Positions 8,364 through 17,349 are shown, counted from the stretch's first letter. The stretch is DNA of 64,000 nucleotides from DATFNI01 sp963787205 (GCA_963787205.1 CAWBCD010000009.1:1-64000); one strand, 5' to 3'. The notes: generated from the sequence alone by a model not told the origin. Made by a program: numbers and translations.

Positions 8364-11300
8364 CAAGCTTTTAGGCGAGCTCAAAAAGGCCCGGGTTTTC
8401 GAAGAAACCACCCCGGTTGGTATCACACGAGACGATCTCACCTCAATTATCGTATTGTTAAAGACTTACTTTGAGGCTATCGGTGAGATGAGTAATCCAT
8501 ACTTTGACAAGATCAAGGCTGCTCATAAAACCGGTGATGAATTAGTATCAGTAATAATCCCCTGCCACAATTATGGAAAATTTCTGAGAGAGTGTGTCGA
8601 AAGTGTTGTAAATCAAACATATCAGAATCTGGAGGTTATCATTGTCAATGACGGCAGTTTCGATGATACTGCTGAAGTTGCCAGCCAACTGTCTATTCAG
8701 TACCCTCAGGTCAGCGTAATCTCGCAACGAAATTCCGGGCAGCCGGCGATTGCACGTAACGGGGGTATTGCGGCAGCAAAAGGTGCTTACATTCTTTGTC
8801 TTGATGCGGATGATAAGATTTTCCCTGAATTTATTGAACATACCGCTCGTTGTTTAAATGAGAACCCGGAAGTTGCAATAGCCTATCCTGATCAGCAAAA
8901 TTTTGGAGATAAATCTAATTTCGAACCACATCCGGAGTACAGTTCCCGCAACTTGGTATGGTTTAATTTCATACCGCCGGCATCGCTTTTTAGAAAAAAA
9001 GCCTGGGAAGCTACGGGCGGCTTTGCTACCAACGTCGTCGGTTATGAGGACTGGGATTTCTGGGTATCATGTGGTGAAAAAGGATTTACTGGGAAGCATG
9101 TCGCAGGGGCGATATGGTATTATCGTGTTCATGGCGATGGACTGTATAATGCACAAAAAGACAAAGACCAGCGGCTGAAGGCAAGAGTTGTAATGAACCA
9201 TCCTGGGTTATACACAAAAACCCAGCAGGAATGGGCAAAGGGCGTATTAACTGGCGATTCGGATGCGTTGCAAATAACAGGTAACCTGGGAATGGTTCCG
9301 AAATTTAATGAGCCGGCGGAAATCAAACTTACCAATAACGTAAGTGTTGGGATTAACAGTAGTGCCCCAACCGGCAAGCACATCCTCTTTACCATGTACG
9401 GCTGGGATGACGAAGGAGGCGGGACGATCCTGCCGCGGCAGATAGCAAAAGAGCTGGTTCGAAGGGGAAACAGGGTCAGTGTGATTTATACACCGTCCAA
9501 AAATCGTCCGGATAAGTCCCCTTATTATGTAGAGCAGTCTGAAGATGAGGGTGTTCAGCTATTCGCCATTTATAATCGTCCTGCATTATTTTATGATCTG
9601 GATCATCCGGAAAGGGAAATCGATGATCCCAGTATGCGACAGGTCATTCGTTCCATCATCTCTTCTCTGAAACCTGATATTGTTCATTATCACAGTTTCC
9701 TGAACTTTTCGATGGGAGTGGCCGGAGATGTGCACGAGATGGGTATTCGCAGCGTGTATACATCGCATAATTACTGGCCGTTGTGTCCGAGAATGTACCT
9801 GTTTGATGACAAACTGAACTTATGCAGTGGTCCTTCAGCAGATGGGAAGAAATGTACGAGCTGCGTGAATGTCAGCGGTAAGGAGGACTTATATGCTGCG
9901 AGGGCCGAGGCCGGCCGGACTATGCTGAATAAGTATGTAAACCGTCATTTGGCGGTATCAAGTCGTGTAAAAGAGATATTCGTTTCCAATGGTCATGACA
10001 GCGACAGGATTCATGTCTTGCAGCAGCAGCCGGAAATAGCTGATAAGATTTGGGAGGCAGTTGGAGCAAAACGTGAAATCGTTACTCAACTGGATCGACC
10101 GTTGCGCATTGGTTTTATCGGGTCCCTTCTACCTCAAAAAGGAGTTCATCTGCTGGTCCGTGCCCTGCAGGCATTTTCTAAAAATCAGGTGGATGGCTAT
10201 GTATTTGGTGGTGGCCCCGAACCTGTCGTCGAATGGTTGAAGTCGCTGGACAAGACCGGGCGTGTTAATTTTTCAGGTGGATATAAGCCTGCCGATCTTC
10301 CAGGTCTTCTTCAAAAAATCGACGTGATTGTTGTTCCATCTATTTGGGAAGATTGTGCTCCGCTCGTCGTGGCTGAGGCACTGGCAGCCCGACTTCCGGT
10401 AATTGGTGCAAAGATGGGTGGGATACCCGACTTCATCGACGAAGGTAAAACCGGTTTCCTGTTTTCATACAACAACGTCACTGAGTTGGTCCAGCGGATC
10501 GGTGCTTTTGTATCCGATCGAACGCTGCTGGGTAAAATGCAAAGGCAGATCATCAGAAATCGCACTTTTGGCGATTATATTAAAGATCTTCTGCAGCATT
10601 ACAATGAGGTATTGGGTTCCGTCGGTGAGGTTATAGGAGCAAACGAATCACGTGATGAAAAGCCCTCTGTCGTCTGGGAAGGTTCTCAATTCGTAACTCA
10701 CTCGTTAGCACACGTAAACCGATCAATCGGGAAACAACTTCTGAAGAAAGGTTTTAATCTGTCTTTGATCCCTTTTGAGAAGGATACATTCATTCCGGAC
10801 AAAGGTACGGAAGACTATGAGCTTTACCAGAGATATGGTGCTTCCGTTCTTGCCGGTAATAAAATCCACGTGCGGCATCATTGGCCGCCCAACTTTACCC
10901 CACCGGCGAGCGGTCATTGGGTAATGATTCAACCCTGGGAGTTTGGCAGTTTACCGGAAAAATGGATCCGGCCGATGTCCACTCAATTGGATGAGATCTG
11001 GGTACCCAGTAATTACGTGAAGGAATGTTATGCACGCAGTGGCGTGCCGGAAGATAGGGTTCAGGTAGTGCCCAACGGCGTCGATGTAGAAACCTTCAAT
11101 CCTTCGGCCAAGCCTTATCCCCTCAAAACAAAGAAATCATTCAAGTTTTTGTTTGTCGGGGGCACGATTGGCAGGAAGGGCATCGATGTTCTGCTGGATA
11201 CGTACATCCGAAATTTCAAAGCTTTTGATGATGTCTGCCTGGTTATAAAGGATATGGGTGGCAAGTCATTCTACCAGGGGCAGACGGCTGCCGAATCCAT

Positions 11301-12147
11301 TGCTCAATTGCAGGCTCATCCGGACGTCCCCGAGATCGAATACATCGATCACGAGCTGACTAATGATGAGATGGCCGGCCTGTACACCGCGTGCAATTGC
11401 CTGGTTCATCCATATCGTGGTGAGGGATTTGGGCTGCCGATTGCCGAAGCGATGTCGGCAGGGTTGCCGGTTATCGTTACCAATCACGGGGCAGCTTTGG
11501 ATTTCTGCAACCGGAACAATGCCTGGCTGATTGATGCGAAAGAGGTGAAACTGAAAGAGAAGACGATCGGCAACATTCCAACAGCAGATTATCCCTGGTG
11601 GGCAGAACCCGATTCCGATTCGCTTGCAAAATGCATGCGCGATGTTCTGGGAAATCCCGAGATAGCTAAAAAGAAAGCGGAAAAGGCTCGAAAGACGATT
11701 CTGAGTTCATTCACCTGGGATGATGTGGGTGACAAGGTAGCCAATAGAATTCAGGAAATTTCAAAACGACCTGTTCGGCGTTTAAAATCTGTACCCAATA
11801 TACAATGGGACAGCAAGGAAGCCTTTATTCAATTTTTCATGGTGGGAATACAAAAGCAAAATTGGAGTAATCTTGAAAAAGAAACTCTCAAGGCATGCCA
11901 GAGATATCCCAACGATTCCTACATCTGGGTGCTGCGGGCAATCAGCTTACGAGTGACTTCCCGGTATGATGATGCCATCGAAGCCGTTGAGCGTTCATTG
12001 AGAATAGAAGAAAGTCCGGAAGCATTACACGAGGCGATACAGATAGCCCGGATAAAGGGAGAAGAAGCACAAGCTGCTGCTTTAACAGATCGCCTGAACA
12101 GTCGTTTCCCGGAATGGGCTCAGAAGTTACAAAATCAACCGGTATAG
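8305..12147 (+). CDS. Multidomain glycosyltransferase GT2-GT4-GT4 (3' part of the frameshifted giant gene)
   Basis: This frame overlaps the previous gene by 59 nt. From 8338 its sequence (WTNQKEQIDKLLGEL) continues the alignment with the upstream GT2 repeat, so its natural start is the upstream gene. An independent start could be GTG 8305 or ATG 8488, neither with a convincing ribosome site. Domains: GT2 about residues 79-300 (VSVIIPCHNYGKFL, CLDADDK, YEDWDFW), GT4 about 357-770 (KHILFTMYGWDDEGGG; PSIWEDCAPLVVAEAL), a second GT4 about 790-1150 (VPNGVDVETFNP; PYRGEGFGLPIAEAM), then a TPR-like tail. With the frame restored the gene would run 5226-12147, about 2,306 residues. Confidence 0.8.
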   Translation: MLISFKGGYQHWTNQKEQIDKLLGELKKARVFEETTPVGITRDDLTSIIVLLKTYFEAIGEMSNPYFDKIKAAHKTGDELVSVIIPCHNYGKFLRECVESVVNQTYQNLEVIIVNDGSFDDTAEVASQLSIQYPQVSVISQRNSGQPAIARNGGIAAAKGAYILCLDADDKIFPEFIEHTARCLNENPEVAIAYPDQQNFGDKSNFEPHPEYSSRNLVWFNFIPPASLFRKKAWEATGGFATNVVGYEDWDFWVSCGEKGFTGKHVAGAIWYYRVHGDGLYNAQKDKDQRLKARVVMNHPGLYTKTQQEWAKGVLTGDSDALQITGNLGMVPKFNEPAEIKLTNNVSVGINSSAPTGKHILFTMYGWDDEGGGTILPRQIAKELVRRGNRVSVIYTPSKNRPDKSPYYVEQSEDEGVQLFAIYNRPALFYDLDHPEREIDDPSMRQVIRSIISSLKPDIVHYHSFLNFSMGVAGDVHEMGIRSVYTSHNYWPLCPRMYLFDDKLNLCSGPSADGKKCTSCVNVSGKEDLYAARAEAGRTMLNKYVNRHLAVSSRVKEIFVSNGHDSDRIHVLQQQPEIADKIWEAVGAKREIVTQLDRPLRIGFIGSLLPQKGVHLLVRALQAFSKNQVDGYVFGGGPEPVVEWLKSLDKTGRVNFSGGYKPADLPGLLQKIDVIVVPSIWEDCAPLVVAEALAARLPVIGAKMGGIPDFIDEGKTGFLFSYNNVTELVQRIGAFVSDRTLLGKMQRQIIRNRTFGDYIKDLLQHYNEVLGSVGEVIGANESRDEKPSVVWEGSQFVTHSLAHVNRSIGKQLLKKGFNLSLIPFEKDTFIPDKGTEDYELYQRYGASVLAGNKIHVRHHWPPNFTPPASGHWVMIQPWEFGSLPEKWIRPMSTQLDEIWVPSNYVKECYARSGVPEDRVQVVPNGVDVETFNPSAKPYPLKTKKSFKFLFVGGTIGRKGIDVLLDTYIRNFKAFDDVCLVIKDMGGKSFYQGQTAAESIAQLQAHPDVPEIEYIDHELTNDEMAGLYTACNCLVHPYRGEGFGLPIAEAMSAGLPVIVTNHGAALDFCNRNNAWLIDAKEVKLKEKTIGNIPTADYPWWAEPDSDSLAKCMRDVLGNPEIAKKKAEKARKTILSSFTWDDVGDKVANRIQEISKRPVRRLKSVPNIQWDSKEAFIQFFMVGIQKQNWSNLEKETLKACQRYPNDSYIWVLRAISLRVTSRYDDAIEAVERSLRIEESPEALHEAIQIARIKGEEAQAAALTDRLNSRFPEWAQKLQNQPV
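8334..8340 (+). other. Probable single-base frameshift site joining the two GT frames
   Basis: In the first GT2 copy the sequence reads W-V-E-A-W-H-R-L-K-P-Q-I-D. In the second it reads W-I-S-A up to GCA 8334-8336, and then W-T-N-Q-K-E-Q-I-D in the +1 frame starting at TGG 8338. Deleting one T (8337 or 8338) aligns the two copies without any gap. Confidence 0.75.
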
Positions 12148-12159
12148 ATATAGGACTCT

Positions 12160-13470
12160 ATGATCGAAGATGACAAAAATCCCTTGCTAAGTCTGATTGT
12201 ACCTGTCGATGATCAGAATGTCCGGTTTGTAAGCGGATGTCTGGCTGATTTGGACAAGCAAACTGTAGCAGGCCATATCAAAGTCATCCTTGTGATACCG
12301 GAGGAATTGTCGGGAGACTATCCGGATGAACGTGCGAGTAAAATTTCTTTGGATATCTTAAGAACACCGTCCCAATCGATATTTGGATATTGGAATGATG
12401 GCCTGAAAAGTTCCAGAACACCATTTGTGTCCGTTATCCATCCTGCAGATCGCTATCGTTCCGACGCCCTTGAACAAGTTCTGACCGTTTTTGAACAAGA
12501 CAAAGATGCTGATTTAGTCTACAATGATGTGCTGTCAACCACTCAGGCGTATGAAACATTCAGGGCACACAGTGCTCGTAATGCCATACGTTTCCCGGAT
12601 TATGATCGTCCTGTATTTTTAAAAAGGGGATTTACAGAGATCCGGCCCGTTTGGCGCAGAAAGTTACATGAAAAATATGGCATTCTGGATGAAGGGTTTG
12701 AATCTGCAGCCGATCTGGAATTTTGGCTTCGCGTGAGTGATGAAGCGGTGTTTCGCCGGATTCCAGAGTTTCTGACCCTTCGTTACGATGGAAACGACGC
12801 GGGTGGCATTCGCGATGCTGGCACCAATGTTAAACGTCGAAAAGAATTTTCCAGCCTTCTGCCCTACTACGAAAACGACTATCTATGGAGTAGCGGTCCT
12901 GTTTCTGATAAAATCGCCAGAATACAAATGATTGAAGAGCTGTTTTCCAGGAATCAGCAAAAAAGTGGATTTGGGAAACTGGATGAAGCGCTGGAGACCG
13001 ACCCGCAGGACCAGGAGCTCTGGATTTGCAAAATACGTCATCTGATGGAAGCCAAAGACTTCAAGACGGCAAAAGAGACCTTGAATCTGGCTTTGAAAAA
13101 ATTTCCCAAAGATGTTCGTCTCATTAACTACCAGGCCATTCACCTGTGGAGGGACGGATACAAGAGGCAGGCGCAAACAATGCTTGAAAAAGTTATCCGT
13201 GAAAATCCACTTGAATTAGAGATCAGGGTGACCTTGTCGGAAATGTATAGTGATACCGGCGATGTAACCCGTGCGATTCATCAAATAATTTTTTTGATAA
13301 ACCAGGTGAGCAGCAATTTATCTCTCTACGCCACTTTGATTACCCATTTGTTAAAGCAGGGGGATGTGCTCAGGGCACGATATTATTACCATCTGGCAAT
13401 TCAAAAGTACCCTGAGAGCAAAGAACTGCAAAAAATTTCACAACTATTAAATCGACCAAAAGTGTCCTAA
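12160..13470 (+). CDS. GT2-fold protein with TPR C-terminus
   Basis: Residues 1-225 keep the GT2 layout (LLSLIVPVDDQNVRFVSGCL; YWNDGLKSSRTPFVSVIHPADRY; PVWRRKLHEKYGILDEGF; AADLEFWLR). They parallel the GT at 4080, but the usual DXD is replaced by HPADR, so catalytic activity is uncertain. Residues 250-436 are TPR repeats (LDEALETDPQDQELWICKIR, FKTAKETLNLALKKFPKD, ARYYYHLAIQKYPESKEL). It starts 13 nt after the preceding gene, so it is co-transcribed with it. It is the last gene before flagellin. TPR units in such proteins usually bind the polypeptide acceptor, which would suit flagellin as target (inference). Confidence 0.8.
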   Translation: MIEDDKNPLLSLIVPVDDQNVRFVSGCLADLDKQTVAGHIKVILVIPEELSGDYPDERASKISLDILRTPSQSIFGYWNDGLKSSRTPFVSVIHPADRYRSDALEQVLTVFEQDKDADLVYNDVLSTTQAYETFRAHSARNAIRFPDYDRPVFLKRGFTEIRPVWRRKLHEKYGILDEGFESAADLEFWLRVSDEAVFRRIPEFLTLRYDGNDAGGIRDAGTNVKRRKEFSSLLPYYENDYLWSSGPVSDKIARIQMIEELFSRNQQKSGFGKLDEALETDPQDQELWICKIRHLMEAKDFKTAKETLNLALKKFPKDVRLINYQAIHLWRDGYKRQAQTMLEKVIRENPLELEIRVTLSEMYSDTGDVTRAIHQIIFLINQVSSNLSLYATLITHLLKQGDVLRARYYYHLAIQKYPESKELQKISQLLNRPKVS

Positions 13471-13538
13471 AACGATTTAAAAGAGCATTTTTATAAACTT
13501 CACCCTCTTAATTTCAAACCTTTCTGCATGCAGATGTT

Positions 13539-13565
13539 TAAGGAGCAAAAAATAGATGACGATAA
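13539..13565 (+). promoter_or_regulatory. Sigma-28-type promoter of flagellin
   Basis: TAAG (13539-13542), 15 nt, then GACGATAA (13558-13565). This differs at two positions from the FliA consensus TAAA-N15-GCCGATAA and keeps the exact spacing. Transcription would start near 13572, giving a leader of about 60 nt. Confidence 0.7.
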
Positions 13566-13579
13566 GTTTGTCGTGGTCA

Positions 13580-13597
13580 AATCCCAAGGATGGGATT
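13580..13597 (+). promoter_or_regulatory. CsrA-binding-type hairpin in the flagellin leader
   Basis: AATCCC (13580-13585) and GGGATT (13592-13597) enclose the hexaloop AAGGAT. A GGA in a hairpin hexaloop with A before and U after it is the high-affinity CsrA/RsmA target shape. A second GGA is part of the Shine-Dalgarno GGAG at 13622-13625, seven bases before the ATG. Two-site binding of this kind represses hag translation in Bacillus. Both csrA and fliW are encoded in this window. Confidence 0.65.
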
Positions 13598-13631
13598 CCG
13601 AAAATAACAACCAACAAAGAAGGAGCTAATT

Positions 13632-14459
13632 ATGTCATTCGGAGATTTAAACCGCATCAACACAAACGTTCAGTCGATGCAAGCCCAGTTATCACTGAAC
13701 CGTATCAACAGTCGTCTTGCAAACGTACAGTTACAGTTATCTACAGGTAAAAAAATCAACAAAGCCGAAGATGACGCTGCTGGTTTCTCAATCGCCGCCA
13801 AACTTTCCTCGCGTATTGCCGGAATGAACCAGGCCTTGCAAAACATTGGTGATGCTAAATCAGTTTTGAATATCGCAGAAGGCAGCATGAACAACGTGCT
13901 GAACATTCTGAATACGATGAAATCCAAAGCCACCCAGGCTGCCAACGGTACCATCGGAACCGTTGAAGCCGGTTACATCAATAGTGAAGTATCGTCACTT
14001 TCTGGTGAAATTGATAATATCGTCAAATCCACCACCTACCAAAACGTGAAGCTGTTGGATGGTACTTATACCGCGACATTCCAGACCGGTGAAGCTAGTG
14101 GGGATACACTTGGTGTTTCTCTGAGTAACGTCGGTTCAAGCTCAATAGGTGTTGCTTCCATGGACGTGACAACGGCCGCTGGTGCTACCAATGCTCTGGC
14201 CTCTATAGACAGTGCCATCAATAACGTGGCTGGTTTCATGAAAGATATTGGTATCTATCAAAGCCAGCTTTCCATCCGTCAGGATGTATTAAGTGAAAAT
14301 GTGACTAATAATAGTTCTGCTCTGAGCAACATTCAGGATACAGATTTTGCTAAGGCTCAGAGTCAGTCAATTAAACTGCAGATCCTGCAACAAACAGCGA
14401 TCTCGGCTCTGTCGCAAGCCAACTCAGCGCCGCAAGCAGTGCTCAAATTCATCCAATAA
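13632..14459 (+). CDS. fliC: Flagellin
   Basis: A 275-aa short flagellin, the filament subunit. The N-terminal D0/D1 helix shows INTNVQSMQAQLSLNRINSR, LQLSTGKKINKAEDDAAGFSIAAKL and NIGDAKSVLNIAEG. The C-terminal D1/D0 helix shows NNSSALSNIQDTDFAKAQSQ and ends LSQANSAPQAVLKFIQ. The variable centre is only about 60 residues and rich in Ser/Thr, potential O-glycosylation sites. ATG 13632 is preceded by AAGAAGGAG. The gene has its own sigma-28-type promoter and CsrA-type hairpin, and follows the glycosyltransferase island. The product is exported by the flagellar type III system, so it has no Sec signal. Confidence 0.97.
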   Translation: MSFGDLNRINTNVQSMQAQLSLNRINSRLANVQLQLSTGKKINKAEDDAAGFSIAAKLSSRIAGMNQALQNIGDAKSVLNIAEGSMNNVLNILNTMKSKATQAANGTIGTVEAGYINSEVSSLSGEIDNIVKSTTYQNVKLLDGTYTATFQTGEASGDTLGVSLSNVGSSSIGVASMDVTTAAGATNALASIDSAINNVAGFMKDIGIYQSQLSIRQDVLSENVTNNSSALSNIQDTDFAKAQSQSIKLQILQQTAISALSQANSAPQAVLKFIQ

Positions 14460-14474
14460 TCAATCGGTGAAGGC

Positions 14475-14535
14475 AAGAATGACAAGTCAATTGTCTGAAC
14501 AGGAAGTGTCGGGAACGGCACTTCCTGTCATTCTT
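14475..14535 (+). terminator. Hairpin after flagellin (terminator-like)
   Basis: A nested inverted repeat: inner CAGGAAGTG (14500-14508) with CACTTCCTG (14519-14527), outer AAGAATGACA (14475-14484) with TGTCATTCTT (14526-14535). There is no clear U-tract, so it may stabilise the flagellin mRNA 3' end as much as terminate it. Confidence 0.55.
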
Positions 14536-14571
14536 ACATCCAAATAAACCGCAAGTAATTATTGTACAATT

Positions 14572-14874
14572 ATGAATGCCGCCTTAAATGCCTATCAAAA
14601 ACAAGCTGTCTTAAACGCCACCCCGGAAGAATTGATTTCGATGGTTTATGATGGCGCCATAGCAGCTACCTATCGCCAGGATCAACCAAAACTCTTAGAG
14701 GGGCTTCAAATTCTGATACATGCCTTGAATTTTGATTATGAACCAGCTCAGAATTTTTACAACGTTTACCAGTATTGCCGATATAAATGCCAGCAAAACG
14801 AATTTGAAGAAGTAAGAGAGGTATTGGGGGAAATCAGGGACGCCTGGAATGCAAATGTTCTAAAAAGGAAATAA
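14572..14874 (+). CDS. fliS: FliS-like flagellin chaperone
   Basis: A 100-aa helical protein whose N-terminus (AYQKQAVLNATPEELISMVYDGAI) matches the conserved FliS opening. FliS binds the C-terminal helix of flagellin in the cytoplasm and prevents premature polymerisation. In Bacillus and others it also connects to FliW. At 100 residues it is shorter than typical FliS (about 125), and the C-terminal helices are divergent. It sits between flagellin and fliD, the usual location. Confidence 0.75.
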   Translation: MNAALNAYQKQAVLNATPEELISMVYDGAIAATYRQDQPKLLEGLQILIHALNFDYEPAQNFYNVYQYCRYKCQQNEFEEVREVLGEIRDAWNANVLKRK

Positions 14875-14898
14875 TAACCCGAAAGGAGCAACCCGGTC

Positions 14899-16488
14899 AT
14901 GGCTATTTCTTCAACCTCTAGTAATACACCAACCAGTGCCTACTCGCAACTGCTTCAGGCCAATGATCCTTATACCCAATTGATCAACAATCTGATCACA
15001 CTGGACAGCACAACCAAGAATAGTTACATAAGTCAGAAAACGACCCAGCAGAATCGGGAAAGTGCGATAAGTTCCATCGGTACCGATATGACGGCATTGA
15101 ATACCATGCTGACTAATATGACTATAGGAGGTACCGAACAGATTACTCCTTTGGCTGCAACATCTTCAGATACCAGTGCCTTCACAGCTTCTGCAGACAG
15201 TACGGTTCAACAAAGCGGGCAGTATCAGATAAATATTCAGAATATTGCTCATAACGATATAAGATATTCTTCACAGTTTTCAGCGACCGGTACGGATATT
15301 GCAAGCCAGCTGACCAATGCCGCCAGCCCGGGAAGTTTCACGCTTAATGTCGCCGGTCAATCGCTTACGATACAACCCGGTAATCTTACCGGTATGAACA
15401 ATAAAGACGCCCTGACGTCTATTGCTTCTGCAATTAATTCGGCTGGAAGTAATTATGTAACTGCTTCGATAGTACAGGAGAGCTCGAGTACAGTCCGCCT
15501 GGAGATTCGGAGTAATGACAGTGGTCAGGCAAATCAGATGTCGTTCCAAAATACGGCAAACGCGGGTAATGCAGCAGAAATTCTTGGGTTAACCCTGGGC
15601 AGCAGCTCGGGAAGTGAGGGGCAGAATAACACAGCCATCGTTAGCGGTACCTCCGCCGGCAGTGTAAACTCCGCCAGTCAACTCGATGCCAACTTTACCA
15701 TCGACGGACTGAGCTATTCCCGCAGTTCGAATAAGGTAACAGATGCTATACCCGGCCTGACACTTAATTTGTTGTCGTCAACCAGTGGTTCGAATGCAAC
15801 AATAAACATAGCTACCGATACCAAGCAGAGCCAGGCGAACATTCAGTCATTTATAGATGCTTATAACAAGCTGAATAATGATATCCGCAGTCAGTCTGCT
15901 TTGGATCCAAAGACCGGTCAACGAGGACCACTTGGGAATGATCGTACATTCCAGGATTTGATGTACAATCTTCAGGACAGCATGATCGGTTCTGTGAGCT
16001 CTATGACAGGCAGCCATACTGATATCTTTTCAATGGGCCTGGATTTTAAACAAAATGGAACCCTCTATATTGCGGATCAAACAAAGCTGACGGATGCCCT
16101 AACAAATGATCCCCAAAGTGTTCAGAAACTGTTCAACACTGATTCTGGTAACACAATTGTGGGATCGGCAGACGGACTGGCAAAACGTCTTCAGTCACAG
16201 ATTAACACTTATGTGAATGCCGGTGGAATTATAGATGATCTGAAATCATCCATCGGCAGCAGAATAAATCAGTTAGATACTCAAATTAATCAGCAGAATG
16301 ATTACCTGGCCATGAAAAGGCAGCAGTATCAACAGGAATTTCTGCAGCTTCAGCAGATTGCCAATCAGGCAAATGTGCAATACGCCACATTATCATCAAT
16401 ACTTGGTGGGGTCGGGTCCTACTCGACAGCCACACAATCTTCGGGTACGTCTTCGTCATCTACATCGTCAACGACTACCGGGGGGTAA
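14899..16488 (+). CDS. fliD: Flagellar filament cap protein FliD (HAP2)
   Basis: A 529-aa cap protein that folds flagellin at the filament tip. The N-terminal FliD domain (residues 20-120, NDPYTQLINNLITLDSTTK) is followed by the central D2/D3 region, with FTIDGLSYSRSSNKVTDAIPGLTLNLL. The C-terminal FliD domain is at about 310-500 (ANIQSFIDAYNKLNNDI; GPLGNDRTFQDLM; IDDLKSSIGSRINQLDTQI). The tail is low-complexity Ser/Thr. ATG 14899 follows GAAAGGAGCAACCC. It begins the fliD-flaG-FliT-like-FlgM-like string. Confidence 0.95.
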   Translation: MAISSTSSNTPTSAYSQLLQANDPYTQLINNLITLDSTTKNSYISQKTTQQNRESAISSIGTDMTALNTMLTNMTIGGTEQITPLAATSSDTSAFTASADSTVQQSGQYQINIQNIAHNDIRYSSQFSATGTDIASQLTNAASPGSFTLNVAGQSLTIQPGNLTGMNNKDALTSIASAINSAGSNYVTASIVQESSSTVRLEIRSNDSGQANQMSFQNTANAGNAAEILGLTLGSSSGSEGQNNTAIVSGTSAGSVNSASQLDANFTIDGLSYSRSSNKVTDAIPGLTLNLLSSTSGSNATINIATDTKQSQANIQSFIDAYNKLNNDIRSQSALDPKTGQRGPLGNDRTFQDLMYNLQDSMIGSVSSMTGSHTDIFSMGLDFKQNGTLYIADQTKLTDALTNDPQSVQKLFNTDSGNTIVGSADGLAKRLQSQINTYVNAGGIIDDLKSSIGSRINQLDTQINQQNDYLAMKRQQYQQEFLQLQQIANQANVQYATLSSILGGVGSYSTATQSSGTSSSSTSSTTTGG

Positions 16489-16511
16489 CATAATGTAAAC
16501 GGGAGATAAAC

Positions 16512-16952
16512 ATGGAAGTATCTAATAAAATTGTACTCAAACCAGTTTCTGGTGATCAGAGCAATGATCCCGGAAAAACAGCTTCCGCCTCACCTTATAC
16601 GCCTTCTCCCAATAACCGGAATCAACAAACCCAACAGGCGACTACAGTCAGTTCAGCCAGTTCGTTAGATCTTTGGCCCGATTCGTCACGGGTAACCACC
16701 ATGCCAGCAGCAAAAGATCGGACAACGGCAAATAAGACGAGCAGCCCGGGCTCAAAAGCCCAGTATGATCTCACATTAATGAAGTTAGAATTTTCTAAAG
16801 ATAGCCAAACTGGGAAAATTGTTGTAAAGATTATAGATCAAAATACCGATAAGGTAATCAGGCAGGTGCCACCACAGGAATTTTTAAACATCGTTCATAA
16901 TATGAATAAGGTGGCACAGGAACTGCTTAAACGATTACCTAAAACAATCTGA
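16512..16952 (+). CDS. flaG: FlaG family protein
   Basis: A 146-aa protein. Residues 1-85 are low-complexity, and the C-terminal 60 residues carry the FlaG signature (LEFSKDSQTGKIVVKIIDQ, DKVIRQVPPQEFLNIVHNM). FlaG influences filament length and is typically encoded beside flagellin and fliD, as here. Its stop overlaps the next start by one base (TGATG), indicating translational coupling. Confidence 0.88.
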   Translation: MEVSNKIVLKPVSGDQSNDPGKTASASPYTPSPNNRNQQTQQATTVSSASSLDLWPDSSRVTTMPAAKDRTTANKTSSPGSKAQYDLTLMKLEFSKDSQTGKIVVKIIDQNTDKVIRQVPPQEFLNIVHNMNKVAQELLKRLPKTI

Positions 16953-17344
16953 TGAATCAGTTAGGACAGATTGGAACACAACTTGACGAAATGATCGCTA
17001 TGAGCCAGGATCTGCTGACTATGAGTGAGCAGGCCGAACCTGACCTGGAGCGATTGGAAATGGGGTTTCAAAGTAGGGGCAAACTTTTAGAAGGAATCCA
17101 GTCTTGTGCTAAATTGATTGATTGGCAGAGCGACCTGCCAAAAGAAGAACGTGAGCAAATTTTGAAGTCATTCGAAAATTTAAAGAAAGTTGACTCAAAT
17201 TTGCGAGTACGCGTAGCTTCTCTGCTTGATCATAAAAAGCATGCCTTGCAACAAGTGCAGCAAAATGAAAAAGCCGACAAAAAGTACCAGAAAAGACAAG
17301 GCGTTGGCAACGCAATGTTTATAAGAAATAAATTAGAAGGCTGA
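16952..17344 (+). CDS. Putative FliT-like flagellar chaperone
   Basis: A 130-aa, highly helical, charged protein without a signal peptide (LDEMIAMSQDLLTMSEQAEP near the N-terminus; RVRVASLLDHKKHALQQVQQ near the C-terminus). Size, position after fliD/flaG and the helical pattern are those of FliT-type export chaperones for FliD. There is no diagnostic motif, so the name is context-based. It overlaps flaG by one base. Confidence 0.6.
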   Translation: MNQLGQIGTQLDEMIAMSQDLLTMSEQAEPDLERLEMGFQSRGKLLEGIQSCAKLIDWQSDLPKEEREQILKSFENLKKVDSNLRVRVASLLDHKKHALQQVQQNEKADKKYQKRQGVGNAMFIRNKLEG

Positions 17345-17349
17345 ATATT

